A stretch of DNA of 64,000 nucleotides from Agapetus fuscipes (GCA_951799405.1 OX637344.1:14570001-14634000); one strand, 5' to 3'; shown: positions 31,201 through 41,720, numbered from the stretch's first letter. The notes: generated from the sequence alone by a model not told the origin. Program-made: numbers and translations.

Positions 31201-32420
31201 TTTTTACTTTCTTGCTATAGCCGAAGGCTATAAAGAAAGTTATGATTTGGTGTAAAAAAAAAATTTCGAGGTTTTCACGGAAATGAGTTGTCCTGGTGCA
31301 GGACATGCCAAAAAACACTATCTTTCAAAAACGTCCGTCTGTATGTATGTATGTATGTATGTATGTATGTATGTATGTGTGTGTGTCACTTTCCAAAGTA
31401 TAAGACCTAGAGATACCAAATTTTGGCTACATCAACTTTTTTGGACATGTATTAAGTATGAATAACATGGCATTACACCAACTTGAAAATTCAAGATGGC
31501 TGCCATACAAAAAAAACATAAAATTGCACTTTTCTCAAAAACGGCTCCAAGAATTTTTTTTAAATTTTCAGAGTTGCCATTTATTAGTTTTTGACTTAAT
31601 AAATTAGTTATGGCAATACTCTTACTAATCTGTGTCTATGGGCTGCCATATGAAAAAAACAAACGATTGTGATTTTCTCGACAGTTAAGGGGTCAACAAA
31701 AATATAATGTTCTACAATATTACGGACAACATAAATTTCTACAAATTTACAAAAAAAATTTTTTGAAAAAATAAATATAAAGCACCGTTTACACGACCTG
31801 AAATTTTAAATCGAAAATATTACAAAAACCTATTAAAATGCAAGATATTTGAATTTGTTTTAGATTTGATAGAAAGAACAAGCTTATCACTTTAATTCGT
31901 AATCATTTTTTTTTTACTTTTTTGAAAATTCAAGATGGCTTCCGAAGAGCTGAAAATTTAAAATGCGATTTTATCAAAAACGGCTCCGACGATTTTTCTG
32001 AAATTTTTTGTGAATCCATTTATATAATAGTGCTATCTAATAATTATAATCATTTCTTCATCATAATCTCGATTTAGGGAGTTGCCATATAAAAGAAAAA
32101 AATAATGGAAAAATTCTCGGCAGTTAGAGGGTTAATAAAAAAATAATGTACTACAAATGTAAAATAATAATAATAACCTATATATTGCCATCATTATTTT
32201 TTCCAAAAAGTGAATCAAAAGTATAGCCGCCATACAGAGTGAAAATTTTCCATACAAAATGTATTAGCAATTTTCTTGGTAGTCAAAGGGTTAAAAATAG
32301 ATAAATGGCTGCGATTCTTAAAATTTTATAAATACCAATAATAATCAGTCGTTACTTTTTCAAAATATAACTAAAAAGTTTACCCACCATACAAAGTACT
32401 AGTTTGCATACAAAAGGGTT
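31201..32420. repeat. AT-rich unit with (GTAT)n and repeated motifs
   Basis: Opens with the palindrome CTATAGCCGAAGGCTATA. A (GTAT)n run lies at 31341-31376. Recurring phrases AAAACGGCTCC(A/G), TTCAAGATGGC(T)and TTGCCATAT at about 31550, 31980, 32080 suggest an old ~430-bp internal tandem. No ORF of note. Confidence 0.45.
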
Positions 32421-32645
32421 CAATGACCATCTATAATAATCTAGAATATAAGTTGCAATGAAATATAAACATTCAAAACTAATATGAAATGCATGCCCAC
32501 AAACAGGTATGTGTAAGTTCGCGCTAACGAATGCTGAATTTGTACTTACAAATTAAACATAAAACTTGCAACTCTTGCCGACCTTCCTTGAAACAGGGGT
32601 GACATTGACAAAGTGAATTATTTTTTACACTTTGGGAGGACTGAG

Positions 32646-33577
32646 AAATGCGAGAAAATTGAGATAAAGACTGAATGAAAAAAGAGTGGAGGTCTATAAT
32701 AATCTATAATCTATAATCTAAGTTGCAAGGATATATTCATTTAAAGCTCTCAGATGTATGCCCACAAACCAACAAGTGTAGTTCGCGCTTACAAATGCTG
32801 AAAGTGTACTTACAAATAAAATCCAAACCTCAAATGAACATAAGCCCCACAACTTTTGCCGACCTTCCCTGAAACAGGGGTGACATTGGCAAAGTGAACC
32901 ATTTTTTACAGTATGGGTGGTCAGCCTCATACCAACCTATAAGTCAAGGAATGGAGGTCGTGAAAGAATTTGATTATCTGGGAAGCAAATTTGAGTCGAA
33001 TGCGAAATTGACGAAATAATTGGAAAAGCGCGCTAGTAGAGGAAGAAGTGTAATGGAAACGATTGGAAGAATTGCAAGAAATAGGAAACTTACGAAGAAT
33101 ATGAGATCGGCGGTCCACAATGGCATATTGGTTGGTGGAAGTGAGGCTTAATGAATGTGAGCTGAGTAAAGTATGTAAGTACGGTTGAAATGGCTTACCT
33201 GAGAGCAATGGCTGGAAAGACACTGAGTGATAGAGTACGTAATGCTTGAGTGATGAACGAGTGTGGTATAAAAGAGAATATGAGAATGAAAGTACAAAAA
33301 AGTACGATGAGATGGTTCAGACATCTTGAAAGAAAGGATGATGAACAACTAACGAAGAAAGTGTACAAAGGAAATGTCAGAGGAAAGCGCAGAAGGGGAA
33401 GGCTGAGGAAAGAATGGTTAGACCAAATAGGTGAGATTGCGAAATAATGGATTCTGCAGAGTGAGAATAAGAGAAGAGTATGTATGAAAAAGGTGATGAC
33501 AGCAAAAAGTGGAGGCGCATCTGCGGAGGTACCGGCCACCCCTAATGAAACGGTGGCAGGATACAGTACAGTACAGT
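32646..33577 (+). pseudogene. LINE-beta RT end and C-terminal domain, decayed
   Basis: Broken frames show VVKEFDYLGSKFESNAKLTK, RSAVHNGILVGGSEA, then KVQKSTMRWFRHLERKDDEQ, GRLRKEWLDQIGEIAK. Several stops and shifts. The 3' tail is ACAGTACAGTACAGT. Confidence 0.85.
32694..32951 (-). mobile_element. alphaT, complete, 7-bp target duplication
   Basis: 258 bp from CTATAATAATCTATAATC to TATAAGTCAAGGAA. Same boundaries as 30540-30796. Confidence 0.9.
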
Positions 33578-33617
33578 ACTGAGGTCAGCTTCATACCAAC
33601 CTATGAGTCGAGGATCT

Positions 33618-33900
33618 TTCTTGTGTAATTGGTACTTTTTCAAATAAATCAACAAAATATTTATATTCATTTAAGTATTTATATGCCTATATCCATATTG
33701 TACGAGTATGCAGGTACACACCGCGGTGGAATAAAATTGATTTATTATTGATATATTACATTTTTATTGAAACGGCATAAGCTGGTAGATGATTCTAGCT
33801 TTACATACGTCATACAGTGGGTAAATTTTTGCAAGAAAGTCGAGTACAGATTCTGTGCAATTTATTTTTGTTTTCTCTCATATCTAAATAGGAAAAAAGG
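33618..33900. other. No gene recognised
   Basis: AT-rich. Confidence 0.4.
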
Positions 33901-34380
33901 TCCGTAGTTCAGTGGTAACACTTCGGACTCTGAATGGGAAGGTTGTGGGTTCGATTCCTGGCGGAGCACAAAATATATACCATTTATATATTTTCAAATT
34001 TGCTCTTCGCTGGGTTGAAAAATTCATAAAACCTTTACCAATGACCGGTCACCAAAGGTCCATCCAGCCTTACAGCAACTGGGCCTTGGCGGAGAATTGG
34101 CGCTTTGTAGCGACGACGATCAAGCTCGTAAAAAGGTCGATAGCTCAATTGGTAGAATGCTTGCATTTCATGCCGAGAGCAAGAGTTCCATCTCAAAGGT
34201 TTACTCAGCCTTCACAAGAAAGGAGAACCAGCCCCCCCGGGAACTGGGAAACCCCCACTTCAACTGAAAGTGGTTGGTGAGAGGCCGGCCGCCTTACCCG
34301 TAAAAATAAATAGGTCCCGAAGCGCCACACGCGACCTCTTCGGGGAAACGCAGGCAAGAAGTTACACTATATGTGTAGAT
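33901..34380 (+). mobile_element. SINE C-A dimer, copy 1
   Basis: SINE-C with intact B box (GGGTTCGATTCCTGGCGGAG) runs to CAAGCTCGTAAAAAGG, where a SINE-A head starts (GTCGATAGCTCAATTGG, GCCGAGAGCAAGAGTTC). The SINE-A body follows to ACACTATATGTGTAG. A short deletion lies after the SINE-A head. Confidence 0.85.
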
Positions 34381-34671
34381 TAGTGGCGTTTTTGCGTTGC
34401 GTGTATCTATCTGAGAAACCCAAAGTACTTAGCTTATTTTGCCACTTGTTCTAATTTTACTCTAAGCTATCGATACATTAGTATTTTCTGTTCATACATA
34501 CACTTTCAAAAATCATCTGTGATATCACTGAACCCGATCTGTGACATCGGCTCGATGAGAGAGACAGACAACCTATACTGTGTAAATGGGATCCACAACA
34601 AATCGGTCTCAGAAAAACCAACCCCAGATAGATTTGTCATAGACAGATCGTTCACTCGATAATAAAGGAAT
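34381..34671. other. No gene recognised
   Basis: GTCATAGACAGATCGTTCAC at 34636 weakly resembles the 37880 degenerate array. Otherwise unassigned. Confidence 0.35.
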
Positions 34672-35090
34672 GAAAAAAACAGATGTTACTGACCGTGGAA
34701 AGAGAAGAACGATTTTCTCTATGTTTCGTCAGAGTCATATTCGATGTCTTCAGGAAGCGTGTGTCTTTTACTAAGAAGATTCACGAACTGATGAATTGTT
34801 TTTCCCCCTTTTATTAATCGGACGGTTTCACAAGATGATGTAATATCGTCCTTCTGTACAAGTGGAGCTATTGTGACATCTATGAATGCATCACCGAAGT
34901 TCAATAAATGTACCTACAACCTTCGACCTCGAGCAGAAAACAACAATTTATCAGTTCGTGATTCTTCTTCGAAGAAGACACACGCCTCCTGAAGACGTCG
35001 GATATGACTCTGAAAAACGCAGAGAAAATCGTTCTTCCCTTTCCACGGTCAGTAACATCCGTTTTTTCATTCCAAAAAATGTCTAAAAAC
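34672..35090. repeat. Inverted pair of Penelope-like elements
   Basis: Arms 34672-34805 (minus) and 34950-35090 (plus) share AATCGTTCTT(C), CACGGTCAGTAACATC and a GAAGACRTCGRATATGACTC core. Each arm has the hammerhead-like order CTGAAGA, C, stem, TATGAC, stem, GAAA-like; stems are degraded in both (for example TCTGAAAAACG on plus). Confidence 0.65.
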
Positions 35091-35094
35091 CTTT

Positions 35095-35290
35095 AATGGC
35101 CTCTTACATTTAAAAACTAATGGCCAATGCCACCATGGTTTCAGGGAAAGGCGGCAGTTTATGCCCATTTAAGATTTGATTTATTTTTTAGGCATACATG
35201 TAGAATGTGTTACCGCGATACTAAATGTAGATTTGGCATGCATTAAATATAAGCCTTAAATTTCAATTTATTAAATTTGCAACAGATATA
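35095..35290 (+). mobile_element. Degenerate alphaT
   Basis: TGGCCAATGCCACCATGGTT, TTCAGGGAAAGGCGGCAG, GCATGCATTAAATATAAGCC. An old copy. Confidence 0.6.
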
Positions 35291-35500
35291 TAGTTTAAAG
35301 ACAGTAATTACAAAGAATTTTCAGAAGGTAAGTTTTCTATGATCCAGCTGTCTGTGCACCTACAAGTATATTGCATATGACCGAAAAGTTATGTGGACGA
35401 ATATATATATGAGGATGATTTTTTTTTTTTTTTTTTTTTCTACATGATAAAAGAGCGCCGTTTTTGTGTGTGTCACACCTCAAAGGCCCTCCAAATCATG
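35291..35500. other. T tract and SINE-C tail scrap
   Basis: GCATATGACCGAAAAGTTATGTGGACGAA at 35374-35402 is related to the 37880 array. A T22 tract is at 35429. 35455-35500 is a reversed SINE-C tail. Confidence 0.5.
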
Positions 35501-35599
35501 AATGAGATATTTTATAAAAGTTCTGTTTCAGTGCTCCCTTAAAAATGCCAACAGATTCCGAAACCCTCACTCCGGGTGGCAGTCTGTTCCACTCCATCG
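35501..35599 (+). mobile_element. CR1/L2-like fragment, host of the RAG1-like transposon
   Basis: CTCACTCCGGGTGGCAGTCT and GTTCCACTCCATCG continue after the insertion at 37841 with GTCCCGCAATCCGGAAGGCG, giving one continuous CR1/L2-like stretch. Confidence 0.6.
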
Positions 35600-35638
35600 C
35601 ACAGTGGGCGGGTTTCCAAATCTAGAGCGTGATAAGTC
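35600..35638 (+). repeat. Left TIR with RSS-like heptamer CACAGTG
   Basis: CACAGTG, then 23 bp, then TGATAAGTC. The right end has the same heptamer, spacing and 9-mer. At a 12-bp spacing both ends instead show AATCTAG(A/C)G. The canonical A-rich nonamer is not present. Confidence 0.85.
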
Positions 35639-36119
35639 CACTTTTGAAGTATTGAAAATTCTAAAAAAAGTACCTTCATATACTAAATAGATAGCCCAGA
35701 AACAGTTCCTTATGACTAAAAAAGTAATTTGTTCGCGGGATAATTACCGAGAGTCAGGTAAACATGACTTTGTCGGTATAATGCACGGTTTGAATAAATA
35801 TTGAACTGTTATTTGCCTTTCTACCTGGAAGCACTGTGCCTAAAGTTTTAGTTAAATCGTGTTTATTGTTTTTGCATATTAAAGCTCAAAGTATAAACTT
35901 TGTTTTTTAAGAATGTTTGTTGTGTTTGCTTTATTATTTTGTCCAAAAATGTTTTTTGAATCTCGTTGAGTATTTGGATTAATAAAATTACAATGTTTAC
36001 CTTTTCAGTAGACTCGGAATCAAAAGTTTGACCGGGATTGGCCATAATTTTAAGTGTCATATTAAGAAACACTTATGAGGCTTATTTTGTGGGTAAAAGA
36101 TTTTGCTAGTTTTTGCGAC

Positions 36120-37645
36120 TAATGTTTTTACGATTTTTTAAAGGAACCATGTCAGTCCAGAAAAATAACTCTTCTAAGTATGGCAAAATGAAAGGACCGC
36201 AGCAAAAAAAACTACGGCAGTAAAGGATTATTTTTTTTCTCAAATTAAGCTTCACAATGATGAAAATAATGAACTTTGTATTAAAGTAAGACTAAAACTA
36301 AAATCCTGAACAAATAATCTGCGTTTAAATGGGCACATTCGCATGTAATGTTAAATTTTTTGAAAAAAAAAAAATTTAAATGGGTGTTGAAGAATTTTAC
36401 TTTGTCTGACTTCGATAATGTATCAGTACCCTCATTGTCTATGGGACGACTATTAGATTATTTTTTTCAAGTAAGTGACCTAACAAAACGTAAAAAAGTT
36501 TATTCACTTCTTGAAACAAGAAGTCACTAAGAAATCATGTTTGCGTCAAAACTAATTTTGCTAAACTCAGGCAAAAGAGATGCTGCCAAGGTCCTTACGG
36601 ATCTTGAAGCTACTTTACATCGTGCATCAAAGATAAAAAAAATATATATCTGCGTAGCCAAGTACACGTCCGAAGAAGCACTTGCATTGTATTTTGACGC
36701 AACTTCAGCCGAACACTCATACAGACTAATTGAATGGAGATGTTATTAGGGAAGTTAAAAAAATATTGTTATAACCTTAAAAAATATATATAACCTAGTG
36801 AAAGCCTTATAACAATGTCCAATATTTCTGCGGCAGTAACCGTACAAGGGCTCGTCAACCACACAGTGCAGAGGTTCCTGGAGAGTCAAAAAAAGTGTTA
36901 CAGCAAGCTCTCCTAGATTCAACACCTTCAGCATCAGACTTTACAATGCTGTACAAATGGAGAGACGATAAAAGTGCCAGTCAGTCCACTTATTTGCAAG
37001 CCTTCAGTCCATCAACATCTGAAGCTGAAGGAGTCTGAAACTGAAGGGACTGAACATCCAAAAAAAACGGATGCGTATTTGTTTGTCATATTTTGTATTG
37101 TGCCGCTTCTAGTAAAAAGGGGGGGAAAATGATATGGCAAAATCCTCGACTATCTTCCACAAGGTACCTGTTGCAAGCCAACACAAATAATATTTGCAAA
37201 AGAGACAATCGAATAAACACAAAAAGGGAAATCGACAATGTGCAAAAACATATTCATGAAATTATTTCGACTACAGTTACTTTTTGTGATTTTAATATTA
37301 GAGTAACTCATGTTTTTAAATTGACTAAGATTGATAAAAACACATTTAATGTTATTACTGAATCGTCATTGAAGACCTGTGAAGTATGTTGGACAGCCCC
37401 AAAAATAATACACAACACAGATGAAGTGATGTGCTTGGGGAAAAATAAGAGTCTGTACGAATATGGCTTATCCACATTACATGCGTAAATAAGATGTTTT
37501 GAGAGCTTGGTACATACTTCATATCGACTTTCTAAAAAGTGGAAATTTTTTGATGTGTCAGATAAAGCAGCCACTGAAAAAAAACAAAAAAAAATGATTG
37601 GTGGGTTGACAGAAAAAAATAGTAAGTTTTTAAAATTTGAAAAAT
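36120..37645 (+). pseudogene. RAG1/Transib-family transposase, disrupted
   Basis: Four collinear segments in three frames. Segment 1, 36348-36749, has one in-frame TAA at 36528: SDFDNVSVPSLSMGRLL, FASKLILLNSGKRDAAKVLT, TSEEALALYFDATSAEHSY. Segment 2, 36830-36916: AVTVQGLVNHTVQRFLE. Segment 3, 36943-37008: YKWRDDKSASQSTYLQAF, in the place of the first catalytic aspartate region of RAG1 (the GCDG-type motif). Segment 4, 37093-37645: IWQNPRLSSTRYL, CEVCWTAPKIIHN (a zinc-ligand-like CxxC) and EYGLSTLHA, then a TAA where the family usually has Trp, then IRCFESLVHTSYRL. The C-terminal part with the last acidic residue is absent. Family recognition is from remembered motif patterns and was not confirmed by a search. 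Confidence 0.75.
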
Positions 37646-37796
37646 AAAACTTTCGATTTTCTTCTTAATTTTTTCAATAATTGTGCATATTTTTTACAAT
37701 TTTTTGTATCAGTTTAATCCAAAAACAACCATTTTTATCAATTCAATAAAAAAAACCGGATAATTTTGCGATAAAAGCATCAATTTTCAGTATGAC

Positions 37797-37835
37797 GACT
37801 TATCACGCGCTAGATTTTAGATTCCGCCCACTGTG
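37797..37835 (-). repeat. Right TIR of the RAG1-like transposon
   Basis: Reverse complement begins CACAGTGGGCGGAATCTA and continues AATCTAGCGCGTGATAAGTC. It is followed by CATCG. Confidence 0.85.
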
Positions 37836-37879
37836 CATCGGTCCCGCAATCCGGAAGGCGCGATCCCCAAAATCAGTGC

Positions 37880-38115
37880 GTATATACGTAGTGTCAACCT
37901 GACCACTTCCCGCTGACCTCAGTGAAAATGAACGGTCTTATGACCATATCGTCCGATACCGATATGTCTATGGACGAGATATCTGTAACCGAGTTGTCTA
38001 TGACCGAAGTGTGGTTGACCAGAAAGTCATGTGGACGAACGCACTGTATGTGACCGATTTGTCAAAGAACAAACTGTGTCTGTGGACGAGCTATCGTTGA
38101 CCGGTTTTCGGTGAC
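37880..38115 (+). repeat. Degenerate ~20-bp tandem array
   Basis: Successive units such as GTCTATGGACGAGATATC, TGTAACCGAGTTGTCTATG, ACCGAAGTGTGGTTGACC, TGTGGACGAACGCACTGT alternate GGACGA and GACCGA motifs. Related motifs lie at 34560-34660, 35374 and the 18-bp array at 8453. Confidence 0.6.
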
Positions 38116-38392
38116 ACAGTATTAATGCACACCTAAAACTGAAGATTTAAGACAGATAACACGTCCCACAATACAAATGACGTTGGATTCCTTTTAACAT
38201 TTCTATCACGGGATTCGTATTGATCGATAACATCAAATTTGTAATTTTTTTTGCGCTCGCTTTTTGGGTCGATGGAAAAAAAGATTGTTTGAATTTTGCC
38301 GAAGTCCCAGTCCAGGAGTCTAAATCAATTTTTGAAAGTGAAAAAATGACACATATTTTGAAAGCAAAAAGATAAGAATCTTTTTTTGTAGA
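38116..38392. other. No gene recognised
   Basis: AT-rich. Confidence 0.4.
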
Positions 38393-38945
38393 CCGCTTCG
38401 TATTCCACAGTGGTAACGCTTCAGACTCGTAAATGGAAGGTTGTGGGTTAAAATCCTGGCAAAGTACAAAAATTATATATACCATTTATATTTTCAAATA
38501 TGTTCTTTATTGGGTTGGAAAATTCATATACCTTTACCAAAGTCCGATCAACAAAGGTTTATCCAGGCTTACAGCAACTGGGTGTCGCTTGAGAATTAGC
38601 GTTTTATAGCGACAATTAAGCTCGTAAAAAGTCCGCTCGACAGCTTAGTTGGTAGAATGATTGCATTCCATGCCGAGAGCAAGGGTTCAATCCCAACTGT
38701 GGGTGTCAGAAATGATTTTCCATTTCGGTGTTTATATCAAACTCAACATAAATACCAGCTAGGTTTACTCAGCCTTCAACAGAAATGAGTACAAGCCCCG
38801 TCGGGAGCTGGCAAACCACCACTTGCAGTGTTAGCGTAAGGCTGGCACCATTAACAGTAAAAATAAATAGATTCCCTCGCCACATGCGATCCCTTCGGAG
38901 AGAACGCGGCAGGGAGTTACACTATATGTGTAGCTTAGTTTTGTT
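38393..38945 (+). mobile_element. SINE C-A dimer, copy 2
   Basis: SINE-C head at 38395-38465, body to AAGCTCGTAAAAAGTCCG, then SINE-A head (CGACAGCTTAGTTGGTAG, GCCGAGAGCAAGGGTTC) and complete body and tail to TTACACTATATGTGTAGC. Confidence 0.88.
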
Positions 38946-39020
38946 TGGTGGGGATCAAGCGCTAGTCCTTTGGCATGGAACGCAAGCATTCTACCAAATG
39001 AGCTATCGACCAGAAAAGTC
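38946..39020 (-). mobile_element. SINE-A tRNA-head fragment
   Basis: Reversed TCGATAGCTCATTTGGTAGA. It follows the dimer in opposite orientation. Confidence 0.65.
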
Positions 39021-39409
39021 AAATAAATAATAATTATATATTTGAAATAGCGGTCGATTTGGAAACAAAGGCGCAGGGTGAAGCATTCATATAGGATGAC
39101 TGTATAATCCACCCCTAGTATAAACGTATAAACACAAGCATACAAATAATCTATACAAAATTTAACGCTCGCTAGAGGCACTGTTTTAATTTTCATACAT
39201 TTCTGATGAAACATTAAGGTAAAATTGGGGTGGTAGAAAAGCTTTCAGTTTAATGACGGTAATCAGTGGCGATATTAACATTATACAGCTATACAGGCAC
39301 TGTCAGGGGTGGGCAGTCTATAGATGCTAAAATCAACTATGTAGGTACTATGGGAACGATGAACTACAAAAAAATGGGTGATTTTTAAAAACAACGTAAA
39401 ACTTTGAAC
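39021..39409. other. No gene recognised
   Basis: Short chance ORFs only. Confidence 0.45.
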
Positions 39410-39720
39410 TTATTGTCGATGGGCATGCATTTAATATGAATCTTAAATGTAATATGTCTTATCAACTAAGATTAAAGATAGATAGATTATTGAACATTCT
39501 CAGATGCAGCAGGAAGAGGAGACGGTTCTGGAGGGACCATATAGACCGCATGAACGAAGGAAGGATGGTCCGAGTCGTGGCACAGGAGATACCGGACAGC
39601 CAGCGTCTACCAGGTCACCCCCCAAAAGATGGAAGAACAGCTAGCCTTCTACATCACGGGAGGAAGTTCCGCAATTAGCAGATCATAGATCCATAACTAG
39701 AAGAAGTAGAAGATTTAGTA
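39410..39720 (+). pseudogene. alphaT 3' end followed by LINE-epsilon fragment
   Basis: 39415-39480 is an alphaT end. 39490-39680 reads RKRRRFWRDHIDRMNEGRM, QRLPGHPPKDGR, the C-terminal tail of a further RTE-like LINE, 5' truncated and without conserved catalytic parts. Confidence 0.65.
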
Positions 39721-39721
39721 A

Positions 39722-39945
39722 GAAGTAGGTATGTTACTGTTATGGCCGAGGGTAGAGGTGTATGTTCGACTAGCGTATTTGAAACCGAATAACGTTGGTT
39801 CGAATCTTGCGTCTAACCCACTTGACCATGACTTTGACCCTAGTTCAACAGATGCCATTGCATGCACACAAGTTTCTGCTTTCGCACGAAGACAACTTAC
39901 CAGGCAAAATGGTTTGGGGATTGCATTCCTTTCACAAATCTACAA
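39722..39945 (+). mobile_element. SINE-B copy
   Basis: Head 39730-39810 (GTTGGTTCGAATCTTGCG), then GACTTTGACCCTAGTTCAAC, and tail ACCAGGCAAAATGG, TTGCATTCCTTTCACAAATC. The internal palindrome is replaced by a different stretch. Confidence 0.7.
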
Positions 39946-39975
39946 CAAAGGGAAAACAATTGTAGCAATATTGAC

Positions 39976-40300
39976 AGTACCGCGTGTCGTTGGCATTTTG
40001 GACCGGTCCGTAGTTCAGTGGCAACACTTTGGACTCGTAAATGGAAGGTTGTGGATTCGGATCCCAGCGGAGCACAAAAAATATACAATTTATAAGTCGA
40101 ATGTGCTCTTCGCTGAGTAGTTGAAAAATTCATAAACCTTTACCAATGACCGGTCACTGAAAGGTCCATCCAACCTTACAACAACTGGGTCTTGCTTGAG
40201 AATTGGCGCTTTCTACAGCGACGACCAAGCTCGCAGAGGGCTCTTGAGGTGTGATACACACAACAACAGCGCTCACCAAATAAATCATCCTGATATTATT
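39976..40300 (+). mobile_element. 5S-C SINE, 5S part truncated
   Basis: Only the last ~20 bp of the 5S module remain (ACCGCGTGTCGTTGGC), then tRNA module and complete body ending GCGCTCACCAAATAAATC. Confidence 0.85.
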
Positions 40301-40561
40301 ATTTTTACCTACATTAGTGTGGTGTTTGTAGAGCAGTGGGCAATGGTGATTTGGAGGCACCGTCACAGGGTTGACTCGTGATCAGATATTTAGCGCAGGG
40401 GTGGACTGGCATTATCTACTAACAGTCAGATTGCGTGACTGATGTGGCGCATCCCTAATTACGGCCCTGGGGACGACCAGGCGCGAACTGGGGCATGAAT
40501 TCATCAACAGTTGAATTGTTTTTTAATGTACGGTGGAAATGAAGCATTTGAGAGCATGACA
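40301..40561. other. Unassigned
   Basis: Nothing classifiable. Confidence 0.4.
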
Positions 40562-40820
40562 TATTCCTTGACTTATAGGTTGGTATGAGGCTGACCACCC
40601 ATACTGTAAAAAATGGTTCACTTTGCCAACGTCACCCCTGTTTCAGGGAATGTCGGCAAGAGTTGCAGGGCTTATGTTCATTTGAGGTTTGGATTTTATT
40701 TGTAAGGGCACAATCAGCATTTGTAAGCGCGAACTACACGTGTTTGTTTGTGGGCATACATCTGAGAGCTTTGAATGAATATATTATCATTGCAACTTAG
40801 ATTATAGATTATAGATTATA
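40562..40820 (+). mobile_element. alphaT copy, full length
   Basis: TTCCTTGACTTATAGG to TTAGATTATAGATTATAGAT. Confidence 0.88.
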
Positions 40821-40824
40821 CAGG

Positions 40825-41205
40825 AAAAACTCTTAAGGATAGAGCTAGGAATGAATGAGTTAAGAAAGAATATGATTTGAAAGAGGATGTGAAATTTAAG
40901 GTACAAAATAATGTGATTAGATGGTTTGGGCATGCGGATAGAAAGAATGATGATAGACTAACAAAGTAGATATACAATGAAAGTGTGAAAGGAAAAAGAG
41001 GGAAGGGACGACCGAGAAATGTATGGAGTGATCAGATTGAGGAGATTGTGAAAGAATGGGATATACAAAGTGAGCGTAAAAGAAAAAAATGCATGAAAAG
41101 GTGATGGATTTGAATGGTATGTCAGGATAGAAAAAAATGGAGGCAGCTCTGCAGAGGCTCCGACCACCCCTAGCGGAATGGCGACAGAGTTACAGTTACA
41201 GTCGT
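40825..41205 (+). pseudogene. LINE-beta C-terminus with (TTACAG)n tail
   Basis: LKEDVKFKVQNNVIRWFGHA, DDRLTK then a stop, GKRGKGRPRNVWSDQIEEI, WRQLCRGSDHP and stop, then GGAATGGCGACAGAGTTACAG. More diverged than the TACAG-tailed copies. Confidence 0.8.
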
Positions 41206-41720
41206 TAACGACGTAGCTAACGTCTTCAGGAGACACCCTCTCCGCACGACGACTGAGGAATGAGGATGAACTGATGAACTTTGACTTATTATTTCATCTT
41301 TTTGAAAGAAAAAATAATTGTCAAAACCCAAACTTTTAAAATAATTTAATCCAAAATAAAATAAATAACTTATTATTTATTCTCGAATCCAACCCTGCAA
41401 CACAGGTACGTACTCCCCCATTTTAAATTATTATTACTTTTAATATTATCTATCAGTTGGCAGGGAAGGGGGGTGTTGTATTTTTTTAATTTAGGGGGAG
41501 ATTCCACATCTCATTCCGGTTAACTTTTCAAAGGTGTTTTATCAACTAGGTGATTCATAAAGAGCCCCGTGCAGAGGGGAATCCCACCCAAAGGGCCCCC
41601 ACCGCGCCTAGTATTAGTCAGTCAATTTGTTGCGATGCGTGCGGCTGGTCATCCAAACTCATTACCAAACTAACCATCTGTTTTTTTGTAAACATGACTT
41701 ATTGTTTCATTGTGTCATAC
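41206..41720. other. No gene recognised
   Basis: GC-richer at 41460-41650. No motif or repeat. Confidence 0.45.

Larger units (their letters stand above)
32425..33617. mobile_element. Three-level nest: alphaT > LINE-beta > alphaT
   Basis: Outer alphaT (minus): 32425-32645 and 33584-33617. LINE-beta (plus) inserted at 32646-33577 with a 6-bp duplication ACTGAG (32640-32645; 33578-33583). Inside it an alphaT (minus, 32694-32951, 258 bp) with a 7-bp duplication TGGAGGT (32687-32693; 32952-32958). Confidence 0.9.
35600..37835 (+). mobile_element. RAG1/Transib-like DNA transposon, 2236 bp
   Basis: Terminal inverted repeats of 39 bp (35600-35638; 37797-37835) match at 33 of 39 positions and begin CACAGTGGGCGG. 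The blocks AATCTAG and GCGTGATAAGTC are identical in both. A perfect 5-bp target duplication CATCG (35595-35599; 37836-37840) flanks it. The internal region carries a decayed RAG1-like transposase. Transib elements and RAG share CAC-starting, heptamer-like ends and 5-bp duplications. The ends are well preserved although the gene is dead, so it may have been mobilised in trans. Confidence 0.88.

Noticed and set aside
31341..31376. (GTAT)n as telomeric or CRISPR-like repeat
   Set aside because: A simple tetranucleotide microsatellite with no spacers.
37093..37488. Host gene of 131 residues
   Set aside because: It lies between the inverted repeats of a transposon and continues in frame past its stop with the same family motif, so it is part of a dead transposase.
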